Positions 35,168 through 48,800 of a stretch of DNA of 64,000 nucleotides are shown here, in pieces. The stretch lies in contig NC_061862.1 in NCBI RefSeq assembly GCF_907164915.1, forward strand, positions 80,627,718-80,691,717. Direction: 5' to 3'. Origin of the DNA: Impatiens glandulifera. Taxonomy: Eukaryota > Streptophyta > Magnoliopsida > Ericales > Balsaminaceae. The first letter of the stretch is position 1; each line of letters opens with the position of its first letter. Below the pieces are notes generated by a model. It worked only from the letters and a program-made list of their open reading frames with translations. It was not told where the DNA came from and did not search any database. Made by a program: the position numbers and the translations under genes.

Positions 35168-36270
35168 GTGAACTACAATACCTTTAAACATTCTATAGTG
35201 AGATTCCCTAAATTAATGAAAAAACATAAAGCAAACCAGGAACAACAAATGCAGAATGTAGAAGCCAAACAACAAAAGGTTCCTAGTACAAATGAAACAG
35301 TGGTTGAAAAACAAGCAGCAAAACAAAGCAATGTCAAAGGGAAATATGTTCAGAATTTGGGTGAATGAATAAAAGGAAATCAAACTCAAGAAGAGGGAAG
35401 TAAGAAAGGAAAGGAAATTGTTGAAGGGCAAGCAAAGAACCTAAGAAACAGAAAATGTTGAGAAGGATAACCCGAAAACAGAACATATCACAATAAAGGC
35501 AGGAAACAAAGAACTCGTAGACGAAGGAACTTCCAACTCCTCTTCTAATGAAACAGTTCAGGCCCAAACGCATATGAGAGGAAGGAAAAATCCTAGACCT
35601 GGAATTCCATACAAACCAGAAATATGAAGGAAAATTGTAGGGGAAAGGATATGAAGGAATAAGCACGTTGTCAACCTTTTTTCATGAATATAATGACTTG
35701 GAATATTAGGGGGCTCAACGATCCCATCAAAAGGAAGGAAGTCAGAAGAATGATTGAAATGCATGAAATCACTATCATGGGTATACTGGAGACAAGAGTA
35801 AGACACAATCAAATCGATACTGTCAGTAAAGGTTGTTTCGGTAGCGAATGGTCTTATATTCACAATTCAGATGAGTGTAAAAGAAGAATTTGGGTTGGAT
35901 GGAATAATAGCTTAGTTGAGGTCAAAAAGTTATTCGACAGTAAGCATGTCATCATGGTGGAGATTGTTAGTAGGAAAAGAAAGGCGAAATTCTATTTTGC
36001 TGCTATCTATGGAAGCAATGTAGCAGGAGAAAGAAAACAGTTATGGAGAGAGCTCAAGAGTAAAGTTAATAATGATGAGCCTTGGATCTTAATGGACGAT
36101 TTCAATGTCACCAAATTCATCCAAGAAAGAGAGCCAGAAATGGGGATCACGCTAGACATGCTGGACTTTAATGAATGCATCAAAGACATCAACTGTATCG
36201 AACCTTATAGTTCAGGTAATCTATTGTCAAGTAAATGTTCATATAAATTGTCGGATCCTTATTCCCAACA
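35168..36270 (+). pseudogene. LINE ORF1 tail and endonuclease (ORF2 start), broken by copia insertion
   Basis: 35168-35670 is a decayed ORF1 tail rich in Lys/Gln/Glu. ATG 35684 starts ORF2 with an L1-type apurinic endonuclease: 'MNIMTWNIRGLNDPIKRKEV', 'ILETRVRHNQ', 'FYFAAIYGSN', 'EPWILMDDFNVTKFIQE'. Catalytic Asn and Glu positions are kept, but the usual GDFN is DDFN and the terminal SDH is degenerate. Reading is open for 195 codons until the copia LTR interrupts it at 36271; the rest continues at 41029. No reverse transcriptase is present. Two shorter relics of the same LINE are at 13479 and 59320. Confidence 0.75.
36266..36270. repeat. Target duplication CAACA, left
   Basis: CAACA here and at 41029-41033 flank the copia element; other units have one copy in CCCAACATACTTGG. 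Confidence 0.85.
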
Positions 36271-36473
36271 GTTAAAAAGATAAGTAAAGAAGAACTTGTT
36301 GTAGATTGAGAATTTATTTAAGTGTTATTACAATTACAAGAATATGAATTTATACAAAAATAAGGGAAACTAAAAGGTTAGAATGTGTAAAGGTTTTAAA
36401 ATACACTTAGTAGATGGAATATAAAAACCAAGAGACTAAGTGGGTTTCTCTTTAATGGGAGAGTCTTTAATAC
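36271..36473 (-). repeat. Copia 3' LTR
   Basis: On the minus strand it follows the purine tract GAGGGAAG and runs from GTATTAAAGACTC to CTTTTTAAC. The ends are GT...AC (or TA...AC if the duplication is 6 bp), not the usual TG...CA. Confidence 0.9.
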
Positions 36474-39400
36474 CTTCCCTCAAACGAAACGGGGAGGCAC
36501 ACACCGTGAGTTTGTTACGCAATAAAGCAAATCGGTTTGACGTAAGTCCTTTGGTGAGGATGTCGGCAATTTGATCATCAGTAGGTATGTATCGGATGTA
36601 AAGAGCTTTTTGAGCAACACGTTCGCGAACGAAGTGAAAATCAATCTCTATATGTTTCGTACGAGCATGAAAAACTGGATTGGCCGACAGAAATGCAGCA
36701 CCAATGTTGTCACACCATAGAGTGGGAGGTTGAAGTGGGGAGATGCAAAGTTCACGTAGCAAGGATTGGAGCCAGATGAGTTCAGTAGTGGCATGAGCTA
36801 GAGCTCGATACTCAGACTCGGTACTAGATCGAGCAACAACTTGTTGTTTCTTTGAATTCCAAGAGATAAGATTGTCACCAAGAAATATGCAGTAGCCAGT
36901 TCTGGAGCGACGATCGTCCGGACAACCAGCCCAGTCGGAGTCAGAAAAGGCAGATATATCGAGAGAAGATGATGGACGAATGAGAAGTCCATGATGAGGA
37001 GTATGACGAAGGTAGCGGAGTATTCTTTTTACTGCAGACCAATGAGTGGTGGGAGGAGACTGCATTAATTGGCATGCACGATTGACAGCAAATGCTAGTT
37101 CAGGTCGAGTATGCGTCAAATATTGGAGAGCACCAACAATGCTGCGATACAAAAATGGTTCAGGAAGAGTATCACCATCATGGCGAGATAAAGATGACCC
37201 AGAAGAGATTGGAGTATTAAGAGGTTTTGAGTCACTCATATTAGCTCGGGTAAGAATGTCATTGATATATTTTGATTGAGAGAGAAAAATTCCGGAGGTA
37301 GATCGATGAGCTTCAATCCCAAGAAAATAGTGTAGTGGACCTAAATCTTTAAGAGGGAAAATGTGGTTAAGTTGAGAGATGATTGAGGAGATGTGAGAGG
37401 AAGAGTTACTAGTGAATATAATAACATCCACGTAGACAAGAAATAACGATGTAATTTGTGGAGAGTGGTACATGAATAAAGAAGAATCATTTTTGGATTC
37501 TTGAAAACCAATGGAAAGAAGAGCAGATTTCAAGGTAGTATACCATTCACGGGGAGCTTATTTGAGTCCATAGAGTGCTTTGTGATGTTTGCACACATGA
37601 TTAGGATAATCAGGATGAGTGAACCCATGCGGTTGAGACATAAAAACTTCCTCGTGTGGAGTTCCATGTAGAAAGGCATTACTAACATCGAGTTGATGAA
37701 TAGGCCATTGCCGAGTGACGGCAAGTGAGAGGATGGTTCGGATGGTAGTATGTTTGACAACTGGGCTGAATGTTTTAAGATAGTCAATGCCTTCTTGTTG
37801 ATGAAATCCCTTTGCAACTAAACGAGCCTTATGACGTTCAATGGAACCATCGGCTCTTTGTTTGATTTTGAAAACCCATTTGCAACCCACGATATTCTGC
37901 GAGGATCGAGGAACAAGAGACCACGTCTTGTTTTGAATTAGAGCATTAAACTCATTTGCCATGGCAGAACGCCATTGAGTATCTTTATTGGCGGTGGAGA
38001 AACATGTGGGTGGAGAGGTGGAGATGGTGGCAATGTTAGCATTGTGAAGGGCACGAGTTTTAGCACGTGTGATCATATGATGAGAGGAACATTCAGGAGC
38101 ATGTATAGCGGTGGTAAGTCCACGTGTGGGAGTAGGAGGGTTGATTGAAGATGAGTTGGTTAATGATGATGGTTGATAGGAGTTTGATGTTGGCGAGTTG
38201 ATTGGTGAAGATGGATGGTTGGAGTTTGATGATGATGATGATGAGTGTTCGGATGTTGGAGAAGATGGTACTACAGGGATTTGTGATGTTAAAATTGGGG
38301 AGATTGGTGGTGATGAACGTGGCAGAAAAGGAAAGTGCGATATTGGAGAGACTGCTGGTGTAGAAAGATTGGTAGATTTTGATAATGTACTTTTAAATGG
38401 AAATGTTTGTTCATCAAAAGTGACGTGACGAGAGATATATATTCTACCGGAAGGAATGTGGTGACAACGATAGCCTTTGTGATTTAGACTATATCCAAGA
38501 AAAATACATTTTAGAGTTCGAAAATCAATTTTGTGAGAGTTGTATGATCGAGTGAGCGGAAAACAAGAACATCCAAAAGTTTTAAGGAATAGATAATTAG
38601 GAGGACGATTAAAAAGAATTTCAAAGGGGGATTGACGAGGTTTACCATTTGAAGGAAGACGATTAATGAGATATTTACTTGTCAGAAACGCATCATCCCA
38701 ATAAGATAGGGGCATAGAAGCATGAGCAAGAAGAGTGAGGCTCATTTCTATAAGGTGGCGAATCTTGCGTTCAGCAACACCATTTTGTTCACTTGTATGA
38801 GGGCATGATAGACGGTGTTGGATGCCATGAGTTTCAAGATAAGATTTCAGACTCCTATATTCGCCTCCCCAATCGGATTGTAGAGTTTTGATAGATGTGT
38901 TGAATTGATTTTCAACAAGTGTCTTAAATTTAATAAAAGTTGGCAAGACATCAGATTTTCTATAGATAGGATATAGCCAAGTAAAGCGGCTGTAGTCATT
39001 GATAAAATGTACAAAATATCGAAAACCGTTAGTAAAGAAAAGAGGAGCAAGACTCCAAACGTCAGAATGTATTAATTCTAATGGAGACTTACAACGAGAT
39101 TGAGAAATAGGAAAAGGAATTTTGTGTGCTTTTCCATATTGACAAGATTCACAAAAACTTAATTTCTTGTTGCCAATAATAGGTAAATGAAAAGAAGACA
39201 TAATAAAAGTTTATGTTGATAATGAAGGGTGTCCAAGACGATGATGCCAAGAGTTGGCAGATGAACGAGTTCCAATAAGAGCTTGATGAGTGGACGGAGG
39301 GTTGACGATTGAGTTTAGGCAATATAACCCATTTTTAAGTGTGCCGCGAAGGAGTTCCCTCTTCGTGACCTGATCCTTGACAATACAATAATTTGGATGA

Positions 39401-40779
39401 AATTCAAAAAAGATATTATTATCGACAGAAAATTTGGAAACACTTAGAAGATTTTTGGTTATTAATGGGACATGCAATATATTACGTAGATGAAGGTTTT
39501 TATTGAAACATGGAATGAATGATTGCCCAATATTAGAAATAGGAAGAGAGTTATCGTCTCCCATTTTAACAGTTTCTGTACCATTATATGGAGTTGAGAT
39601 ACTAAGATTGTCAAGGTTCGTCGTAAGATGGTCAGTAGCACCAGAGTCGGGATACCAAGCCGAGTCATAAACAGAAGAAGGTGTAGCCATCATAGCAGAG
39701 TGTGTCGTTGAATTTTGATTCTGACGACGTCGGCAAGTTTCAATCGAATGACCTGTAAAGTTGCAAATATTACAAAACAGACCCGATCGACAAACATTAG
39801 CCGCATGACCAAAACGACCACACAATTGACATTGTATTTTATTTTTATTGGGCCCACGAGGCCCACGACCCAAAATAGAAGGCCCATTAGTAGAAGGACC
39901 CCCTAACCCGATAGTAGAAGCCCGATCGGAGTGTGAAAATTTAGATGAACTATAAGGCCAATTTATTTGATATCCATTAGAATTCTGGGAGCTAAATTTA
40001 TTGACAGTTTTATTTTCTGCACTATAATCACTCGGAGAGGAGACCGAACGTCGCGATCGTTGGAAGTGGGATGGTTTTGAAATCCCTCTCGATCCAAATG
40101 CAAGATTAGCAGTTGGAGAGTTAGAGTGGAGTGATTCAAGACGATTCTCATGTGTAAGAAGCATTCCTTGGAGGTCTTCGATGGCAATGGGGTCAGTGCG
40201 AGTGGTTACCGCTACAGTGAGAGATTCGTATTCAGGATCGAGTCCTCCCAAAGCATAAAGGATGAAATCTTGTTGAGATATGTTTTTCCCAGCACCAGCG
40301 AGACTATCGATGATTGATTTTATTTTCTGTAAATATTCGGCCATCGGGAGTGAGCCCTTCTTTACCGTCTGAAGTTGAAGACGAAGCTGCATTAGACGAA
40401 ATTGAGATTGAGAGGCAAATGTGCGTTCTAAAGCAGACCAAAGGGCTTTAGATGTAGTGCATGATTCACCAACCACTTGGGCTAGGATGGATTCTGAAAG
40501 GGTGGAGAGAAGTCATGAAAGGATTCTCTGATCTTGCTCCTCTCAGATGGTAAAAGTAGGATTTGGAGTGAGGACACTAGATCCGTCAGCAACATCGACT
40601 TGGAGAAAAGCTTCAGGGGCAGAATTAGTTCCAGTAACAAATGGATAGAGACCATAACCTTTAAGGGTATGTAAGATTTGAGATTTCCAAATAAGAAAGT
40701 TTTTGTGGTCGAGTTTAATGGATGTGAGATTGTGGAAGAGATGAGTGGTTGAAGCGGAAGAAGATGAAGAAGAGGTCAT
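36436..40779 (-). pseudogene. Copia gag-pol polyprotein with four in-frame stops
   Basis: One frame of 1,447 codons runs from ATG 40779 to the stop at 36436-36438 without a frameshift. It is broken by stops at 40543-40545 (TGA), 40513-40515 (TGA), 39211-39213 (TAA) and 37558-37560 (TAA). Order: gag (from 40779), two zinc knuckles (39833-39790 CxxCxxxGHxxxxC and 39773-39732), protease with DSG (near 39648), pre-integrase HHRLGHPS (39230), integrase (HSDVWS, SEQNGVAERK), reverse transcriptase (from 37890, 'RHKARLVAKGF'), RNase H with 'YCIFLGDNLISWNSKKQQV' and 'ADILTKGL' at the end. The YVDD active site is YVDV at 37434-37423, losing a catalytic Asp. All four stops can come from C-to-T changes on one or the other strand. 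It cannot make active enzyme. Confidence 0.93.
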
Positions 40780-40810
40780 GGATACAGAGGTTTGTTAAAA
40801 CCGAATAATG

Positions 40811-40822
40811 GCTCTGATACCA
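40811..40822 (-). promoter_or_regulatory. Primer binding site (initiator tRNA-Met)
   Basis: Minus strand TGGTATCAGAGC, one base inside the 5' LTR, matches the 3' end of initiator methionine tRNA, the usual primer of plant copia elements. Confidence 0.9.
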
Positions 40823-40823
40823 A

Positions 40824-41028
40824 GTTAAAAAGATAAGTAAAGAAGAACTTGATGTAGATTAAGAATTTATTTTTGTGTGTTATTACAATTACAAGAATAT
40901 GAATTTATACAAAAATAAGGGAAACTAAAAGGTTAGAATGCGTAAAGGTTTTAAAATGCACTTAGTAGATGGAATATGAAAACCAAGAGACTAAGTGGGT
41001 TTCTCTTTAATGGCAGAGTCTTTAATAC
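40824..41028 (-). repeat. Copia 5' LTR
   Basis: Second LTR, near-identical to 36271-36473. Followed on the plus strand by the right target duplication CAACA (41029-41033). Confidence 0.9.
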
Positions 41029-41230
41029 CAACATACTTGGTCAGATGTGGTAATTTCAGTCCATGAGGGATCACATCCCTCTTTTTTTCCTCCAATTTTT
41101 ATTTTCAATTGTCCCATATGTGTGTCGACTTTCCTTTAGTTAGGGCATCACTTTGCGCTTTCATTTTGATTGTCCCTAGTTCAAGGTTGGTTCACACAAC
41201 CTCCATCTGTAAACCCGTTTTTTTAAGTTT
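41029..41230 (+). mobile_element. LINE endonuclease relic, right half (unit 4)
   Basis: Continuation of the LINE from 36270 after the copia element ('TWSDVVISVHEGS' region onward). Decays into AT-rich DNA near 41230. Confidence 0.6.
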
Positions 41231-42906
41231 AAATTGGAGTATTTTCAATATAAAGTGAATAAAAAAATTAATTCAACCAAAATTTTCAAAATCATGTTAG
41301 CCTTGAATCTCTACCCTAATGTTTACAAAATTAAGTTGTAAATAAAATATAATAAAATTAAATATCTAAAAATTAAAATTTATAAATAAAGAAAATTACG
41401 GACAAAATAGAAGATTAGGTTTTATATAATTTTTATAAAATTTTAGAAAATTTTGAACACCTAATTAACCCACACTAATTTAGAATTTATATATTTTATT
41501 TTAATAAATTTAATTTCTCTTATAATGTATTTTATTTTAATATATTATATTTGTGAAATTAAGTAATTTAAAAATATGTAGAGACATAAATTTGGTAATA
41601 ATAATAAATAAATAAATGTTGGACGAATTCATTAAAAAAATATGGAAAGACGAACTTAATATTAATTATTGATGGTTGGCTTCCATCACGCCGCCTCCTT
41701 CACCTTGGCCGCCGCCCATGACTTCCCTATCCATTTTCAGAATTTAACGAAAAACATAAATTTCAACTATTAAATTACTTAAATTAATAATTAAAAAATA
41801 TAATTAAAAAATTTAAATAGTCACTATAATAATTCAATAATTAAAAACATAAATAACCTGACTGTTTCATGAAACAAAGTTTCTTTGTAAACAATTAAAA
41901 AAATCCTCAAATAACAACATCAAACAAGGTATTTTTCAAAAATTCAATAGAAACCCTTCACAAATAACCAACATCAATCAAACAAGCCCTAGTAAACTCA
42001 GTTAACTTCCACGGAACTGTTCGAGGATGACAAATTAAAACAACTAATTCCATTAATTAATATATAGTACAAAGTTAATAACCAGTAGTTTTTCCTTTTT
42101 AAAATGATCAACATTATAATAATATATCAAGACTTGTTGTATCATTTTGAATTGGTATTTGGTATTGATATTGCATGCATGGAATAAAACTAGACTTACA
42201 TACATGGAATGGACAAACCAAATTTCCACGTGAGTTCATACTGATTCAATGATGACGACCATTAATATTTTTTGGAAGGATTATTGTTTGGTTTTGGAAA
42301 TAATAGGATTATTCCAGACAATTTTAGGTTAAGAAACAAAAAAAAAAAATTAGCATTGTTCTTGCATAATGACAATATATATACATAATTAGTTTTATAA
42401 ATAAATTTTTAATAGTGTTATTTACCCATTAATAATTTTTAATTAATTTCATACTTAATTATAACTATTTTTAATTAAATAGTTAGTGTATAAAAATATT
42501 TAATTATATATAACTAATAATAATATATAACTAATATTTTTTAATTTTATTTTATTAATGTAACGTCTATTATTATTTCAAATAAATTCTCCATCTTATG
42601 AGTCGGTGCCTAAAAGACCAAATATCACGAGTTCGATTTTCACTTTAACGCTTTAAATTAAACTAATGTGAAGGTTATATAGAAAACCGGGTCAGTTTTG
42701 TCCATTTAAAAAAACAAATAATTATATAGGGGGTTTGGAAATTCTATGAAAGTGGCAAAAAAATTTCAGAGAATTATTCCTATAAATTACCCCATAATTT
42801 CATTAGCATAACACCACCTAGCTATCTACCTACATACAGAAGTACTACAATTAATATAATCCCACTTACCAAACTCAGCTAATTGTTCTAAGGAAGATCC
42901 AACAGT
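41231..42906 (+). promoter_or_regulatory. 5' flank and promoter of PR-1 copy 4
   Basis: AT-rich distal part to 41665, GC-rich ORF block 41666-41734, G-box 42227-42232, TGACG 42253-42257, TATAAAT 42781-42787. Like copy 2 it has the extra TCATGAAACAAAGTTTCTTTG segment near 41868, which copies 1, 3 and 5 lack. Confidence 0.6.
41666..41734 (-). other. Conserved GC-rich 22-codon ORF (unit 4)
   Basis: Same sequence and frame as 2604-2672. Confidence 0.45.
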
Positions 42907-43395
42907 ATGGGGCTTTACCATCTCTCACTAGCATTAGTTGTGACATTCATGGCCATGTCAATGCTTCCTCAACTCTCAACTGCCCAAAACTCCCCCCAAG
43001 ACTATGTTGAGGCCCACAATGCTGCCCGGGCTCAGGTGGGAGTCGGGCCCATCGCTTGGGATGAAAACGTAGCCGCATTTGCTAGAAGTTACGCCAGCCA
43101 GAGAGCTGGGGACTGTAATCTCATGCACTCAGGTGGACCATATGGCGAAAACCTTGCACAGGGTTTCCCGAACTTCACGGGGAGAGATGCTGTGAACATG
43201 TGGATCGAGGAGAAACCTTTCTACGACTATGACTCAAACACATGTGTCGGAGGTGAATGCTTACACTATACTCAGGTTGTGTGGCGTGATTCAGTAAGAC
43301 TAGGATGTGCTAGAGTTCAATGTAATGACGGTTGGTGGTTCGTCACTTGTAACTATGATCCTCAAGGCAACTTTGTTGGAGAGAGACCTTACTAG
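42907..43395 (+). CDS. PR1: Pathogenesis-related protein 1 (PR-1), copy 4
   Basis: Intact 162-residue PR-1, the most divergent of the intact copies at the protein level: Lys85 to Gln in 'GENLAQGF', Ser143 to Trp giving 'DGWWFVTC' just before the last cysteine, and Gln153 in the CAPE-type peptide ([11 protein letters not shown], as copy 3). All six cysteines, the signal peptide and the CAP tetrad residues are kept. Loss of one Lys lowers the charge slightly. Its promoter is complete and the large copia element lies about 1.9 kb upstream. A 273-bp foreign insert begins about 235 bases after the stop. Confidence 0.96.
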   Translation: MGLYHLSLALVVTFMAMSMLPQLSTAQNSPQDYVEAHNAARAQVGVGPIAWDENVAAFARSYASQRAGDCNLMHSGGPYGENLAQGFPNFTGRDAVNMWIEEKPFYDYDSNTCVGGECLHYTQVVWRDSVRLGCARVQCNDGWWFVTCNYDPQGNFVGERPY

Positions 43396-43629
43396 AAAAC
43401 TGAAGGTCACAGTTATTGTCATGACTTTTAATTAATATAAGTATGAATAAACTTTGTTTGTATTTAGTTAAAGATGTCGTTTATGGGACGACTTTATTAA
43501 AACAAACTCTTGTATGGTATGAAAAAATAAACTATAAATATGCCTAATATTTATTCAATAAAGAATGTTTGTAATATTTGTTTTTATGTTTGATTGCTAA
43601 TTAATAATTAGGTTTTTTTATCCTTGTTT
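43396..43629. other. 3' UTR region of PR-1 copy 4
   Basis: Contains AATAAA at about 43446 and TTCAATAAAG near 43555, the likely poly(A) signals. Confidence 0.5.
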
Positions 43630-43902
43630 CATCTTTCCTTGGCTGGCATGGCAGTAGACAAGACTGAATTTGCTTTAGTCGCAGCTGCGTCTGTTTCGGA
43701 TTTAGATGCTTTTTTAGAGATATTTTGGTTATGCCGGTGATGATAGGTAGATCTAGTAATGGGGCTGTTCCGATTGAGAGAGGTACCCCTGCCGTTGGGG
43801 TTTTATTTTTAAAAGAGTAGCTTTTTCTTTTTTGGTACTTCAATCGAGAAGAGATGTCTTTCAAAGTCCGAAGGCGCTGTACTCTCATTTAAAGACGCCA
43901 CA
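43630..43902. other. 273-bp unidentified insertion, unit 4 only
   Basis: The other units read CTTGTTTGATTGTCATC; here CTTGTTT and GATTGTCATC are separated by 273 bp starting CATCTTTCC and ending GACGCCACA. The insert has near-normal GC, unlike its surroundings, and no clear target duplication or terminal inverted repeat. A plus-strand frame includes 'MPVMIGRSSNGAVPIERGTP' and 'AVGVLFLKE' and looks coding-derived, but I do not recognise it. A captured gene fragment or filler DNA from break repair are both possible. Confidence 0.6.
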
Positions 43903-45536
43903 GATTGTCATCATTTAATCATTTTAGAGTTTGTCTAATTTTGATTTTTGACTCTCCCACTTTTAGAATTTTAATAAATATTTTAACCATTTTTTAAAAT
44001 TAATTGGAATGTATGAAGGAATTAAAATAATGGCTAATCCATATTATGCTCTTTGTGTATTTAACTAAGTTTGAAATATTTTTCCTTACATGACCTTATT
44101 TGAAATTGTTCCTTATAATGTTTTTTGGTTTAAAATTACTTATTTTACATTTAGTTTTGTTTGAACTTTAATCATCTAAAATCATTTAAAATATTATAAA
44201 ATTGTTCATTTGTGTTTAAAATATGCACACATTCCTTATTTACATAGTATAATTATTTTTTGTATTTATAAGTTCAACTACGGAAAAAATTTTCACTTTC
44301 GTGTTAATGTGATTTCTTCAACTAAATTATCAGACGACAACACATGTAATCTTTTTCATTTATTTTTATTGAAATTACTTTTTGTACATTTAGTTTTGTT
44401 TGAATTTACATTTTAAACATCTAAAATCATATAAATGTTAGAAAACTTTTAATTTATGTTGAAAATATGCACAAATTCCTCATTGACGTAATATTTTTAT
44501 TTTTTGTAAGTTAAACTGCGGAAAAAACTTTTACTTTTTGTTTTTATGTGATTTTGTTATTGTAATACAAAACTCGCAATATGTCTTGAATCGACCGGTC
44601 ATACTGGACTTAGACCGAAAAGGTGATTATCCTCTTAATAAAAATAAATTTATAATGAGATTTAATGTAATTTGATTTGAAAATGAAGTTAGTTTGTTAA
44701 TCGAAATAAGTTATAACCCAAATTTTATAAACATAACTTAATTGGAACTTTAGGCGATATATTATTTTAAATTAATATATCAAGAGGGATTAAATTTCGA
44801 CCATAAAATAAAAGTTTTTCATACTTGAGTTATTTTTTATTTTGTACGTTTGAAAAGTATCTATCTATTTCTAAAAAAAATAAATGTGAAATGAGCAATT
44901 TAAAACCAAATAAATTAACAAGGAGCAATTAAAAAAAACTATATATAGAAAATATTTCAAAATTAAATTTAGACTGTATTATACCTGTTACCTTTAAAAT
45001 AAATATTCTTAATTTCAAAAGGTTAGTTTTTCTTTCTGAATTTCTTCCTATAACAAGATTTTTATATTTTTTTTGGTTTGTATGACATTTTAATGTTCAA
45101 TTATTTTTTTTATAAAAATCAAATAACTCTAGCATATTAAATATTATTCAGCCTCTTTTCTTTTGTAGAGCATTTTTACTTTGCCAAAAATAAATAAAAG
45201 TGTAATTTCTAGATAAAAAAACATATTATTCGTCACTAAAATCACATATTTTATCTGCCTTAAAATAATTATAAAATGAGGTACATGGCAGTAATTAATT
45301 AACGGCGCAAATTATACATTGCTAAAAACATTGAATGACTCTTAGTTATTCTGTCTAGGACATTAAGCATGTGAATTATTTGATAGCATGTGAATTATTT
45401 GATTGGTTTTGTTTTTTTTGTTACTTTAATTTTTGTTACTTTTTTATTTTTTTTAGCATATTCATTTAAATTAAGTTATGATATATTATTTTATCTTATA
45501 ACTTAAATTATGATGATTTTCTTGTATTTAGCATAG
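43903..45536. other. AT-rich 3' flank (unit 4)
   Basis: No gene. Collinear with units 1, 2, 3 and 5; a short direct duplication AGCATGTGAATTATTTGAT occurs at about 45366-45400. Confidence 0.5.
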
Positions 45537-46079
45537 TGTCACAGACTAAAACTCGGTCACCGAATATTTCCTCATCCCGCGCGGCACTAGTCTAGATTCT
45601 CATAATCCTAGCTAGTTAGTCTTTCTAAGGATGCAAGAAGATTGAATACTTTGAGAAAGAAAAAGGTTGGAGAATATCTTGTTTATTACAAATGTAAGGT
45701 ACACGAATGTGAGGTACAGTGAGGTGCTTGATTAATGGCCAAAACTTGTTTATATACAAGTGGATGGATCATTCTAGATCCTCCTTGACCTAGTGTTTTA
45801 TAGACACTTCTATATCTAACATAGACCCAAGAATTCCTAGAGAATTCTACAAACTACTTACTATTAAGAACTCCTAGAGAATTCTAGAGAGTTCTTCTAT
45901 CCACATACTTTAGGAACTCCTTGAGAATTATACAACTAGGAGCTTCTAGATAATTCTATAGAGTTCAAAAAAATGGAAAAGATCACAAAAACATAACAAC
46001 ATCTAGAACATTCTAGAACATGTGCATGAAGGCTTTACATATTTGGATTTTGGTCACACCATTTGAATGGGTCATGACA
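45537..46079 (-). mobile_element. Gypsy 3' LTR (unit 4)
   Basis: Minus-strand TGTCATGACCC (46079) to GTCTGTGACA (45537). The complete 3' end including the CGCGCGGG segment is present, confirming the LTR terminus. Confidence 0.7.
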
Positions 46080-46815
46080 TTCTCCCCCACCTAAGTCATG
46101 GCCGTCCTCGGTATGTCCTTAGACTAATGTACGGTATGATTTTTATCGATCAGCTCCAACCGATATGAGATGTTTCCCACACATCCCTCGATTTTGATCG
46201 GTCCCTCGCATCTGCGCACAAGCCCCTTGATCCCAGACCATAGAGACTTCAATTGTTGACGGAGTAACTTCCCCCTTCCTCGGTCCCCATCCTTGACTAT
46301 ACGCACCTTCAGATCTGCCCCTTTCTTCATCTTCTAGTGACTTTCTTCAAAGATGCCTGAGCACGATCTGATTCCCCTTTTATAGATTTGGCGATAGCAA
46401 AGGCAGATTGACTTTGGCCAACTTAACATGTGGCCAAACCTTGTGGAGATGATGTTAGTCTGGTGCCTTTAGCCTTGAGCCTCTCGAAGACCTTCTCGCA
46501 CATTCTTTAGACTCCCTTAGGTACTTCCCCTTTTCCCTTGGAACTGTCCCCATCATCCTTCCTAGCAAAAGTGGAAAATATCCCTTTACCACGTTTGCGA
46601 CTTCGGATGAATCTCATCGTCGAGAACATGCCCACCCTCTTATTCCCTTCTTGTTGGTATTACATTAGTCTTCCCGTGATCCAAAATGATTAATAAATCG
46701 GAATAAGGCATTATACAAGCGCATATATGATCGAACCATTGTAGTCCCGACACTACATCGTAGTTTTCCATAGGAACTAAGGTAAACAAGACTGTCCCAT
46801 TAATTTTTGTAGGCT
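46080..46815 (-). pseudogene. Deleted gypsy polyprotein (unit 4)
   Basis: Same protease-end to pol-end fusion as unit 2, with 'GIKGLVRRCEGPIKIEGCVG' and 'NISYRLELIDKNH' near 46250-46124. Extra stops and a small deletion. Inactive. Confidence 0.65.

Positions 46816-48800
<1,985 letters not shown>

Larger units (their letters stand above)
36271..41028 (-). mobile_element. Complete Ty1/copia element (Ale/Retrofit-like), inactive
   Basis: The 4,758-bp element is inserted in the LINE relic, with 203/205-bp LTRs, a primer binding site, one gag-pol frame and a polypurine tract. LTRs differ by roughly eight substitutions and a 2-bp gap by eye, so it is not a very recent insert. Short LTRs, small size and the RNase H motif 'SKKQQVVARSSTESEYRALA' suggest the Ale/Retrofit lineage; that assignment is from memory of the families. 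Other units carry the empty site. Confidence 0.92.

Noticed and set aside
37046..37279. Plus-strand ORFs within 36436-40779
   Set aside because: Antisense shadows of the copia polyprotein.
42907..43395. PR-1 copies as venom/antigen-5-like toxins
   Set aside because: They share the CAP fold, but the sequence features (PYGEN, CNYDPxGN, CAPE end) are those of plant PR-1 defence proteins.
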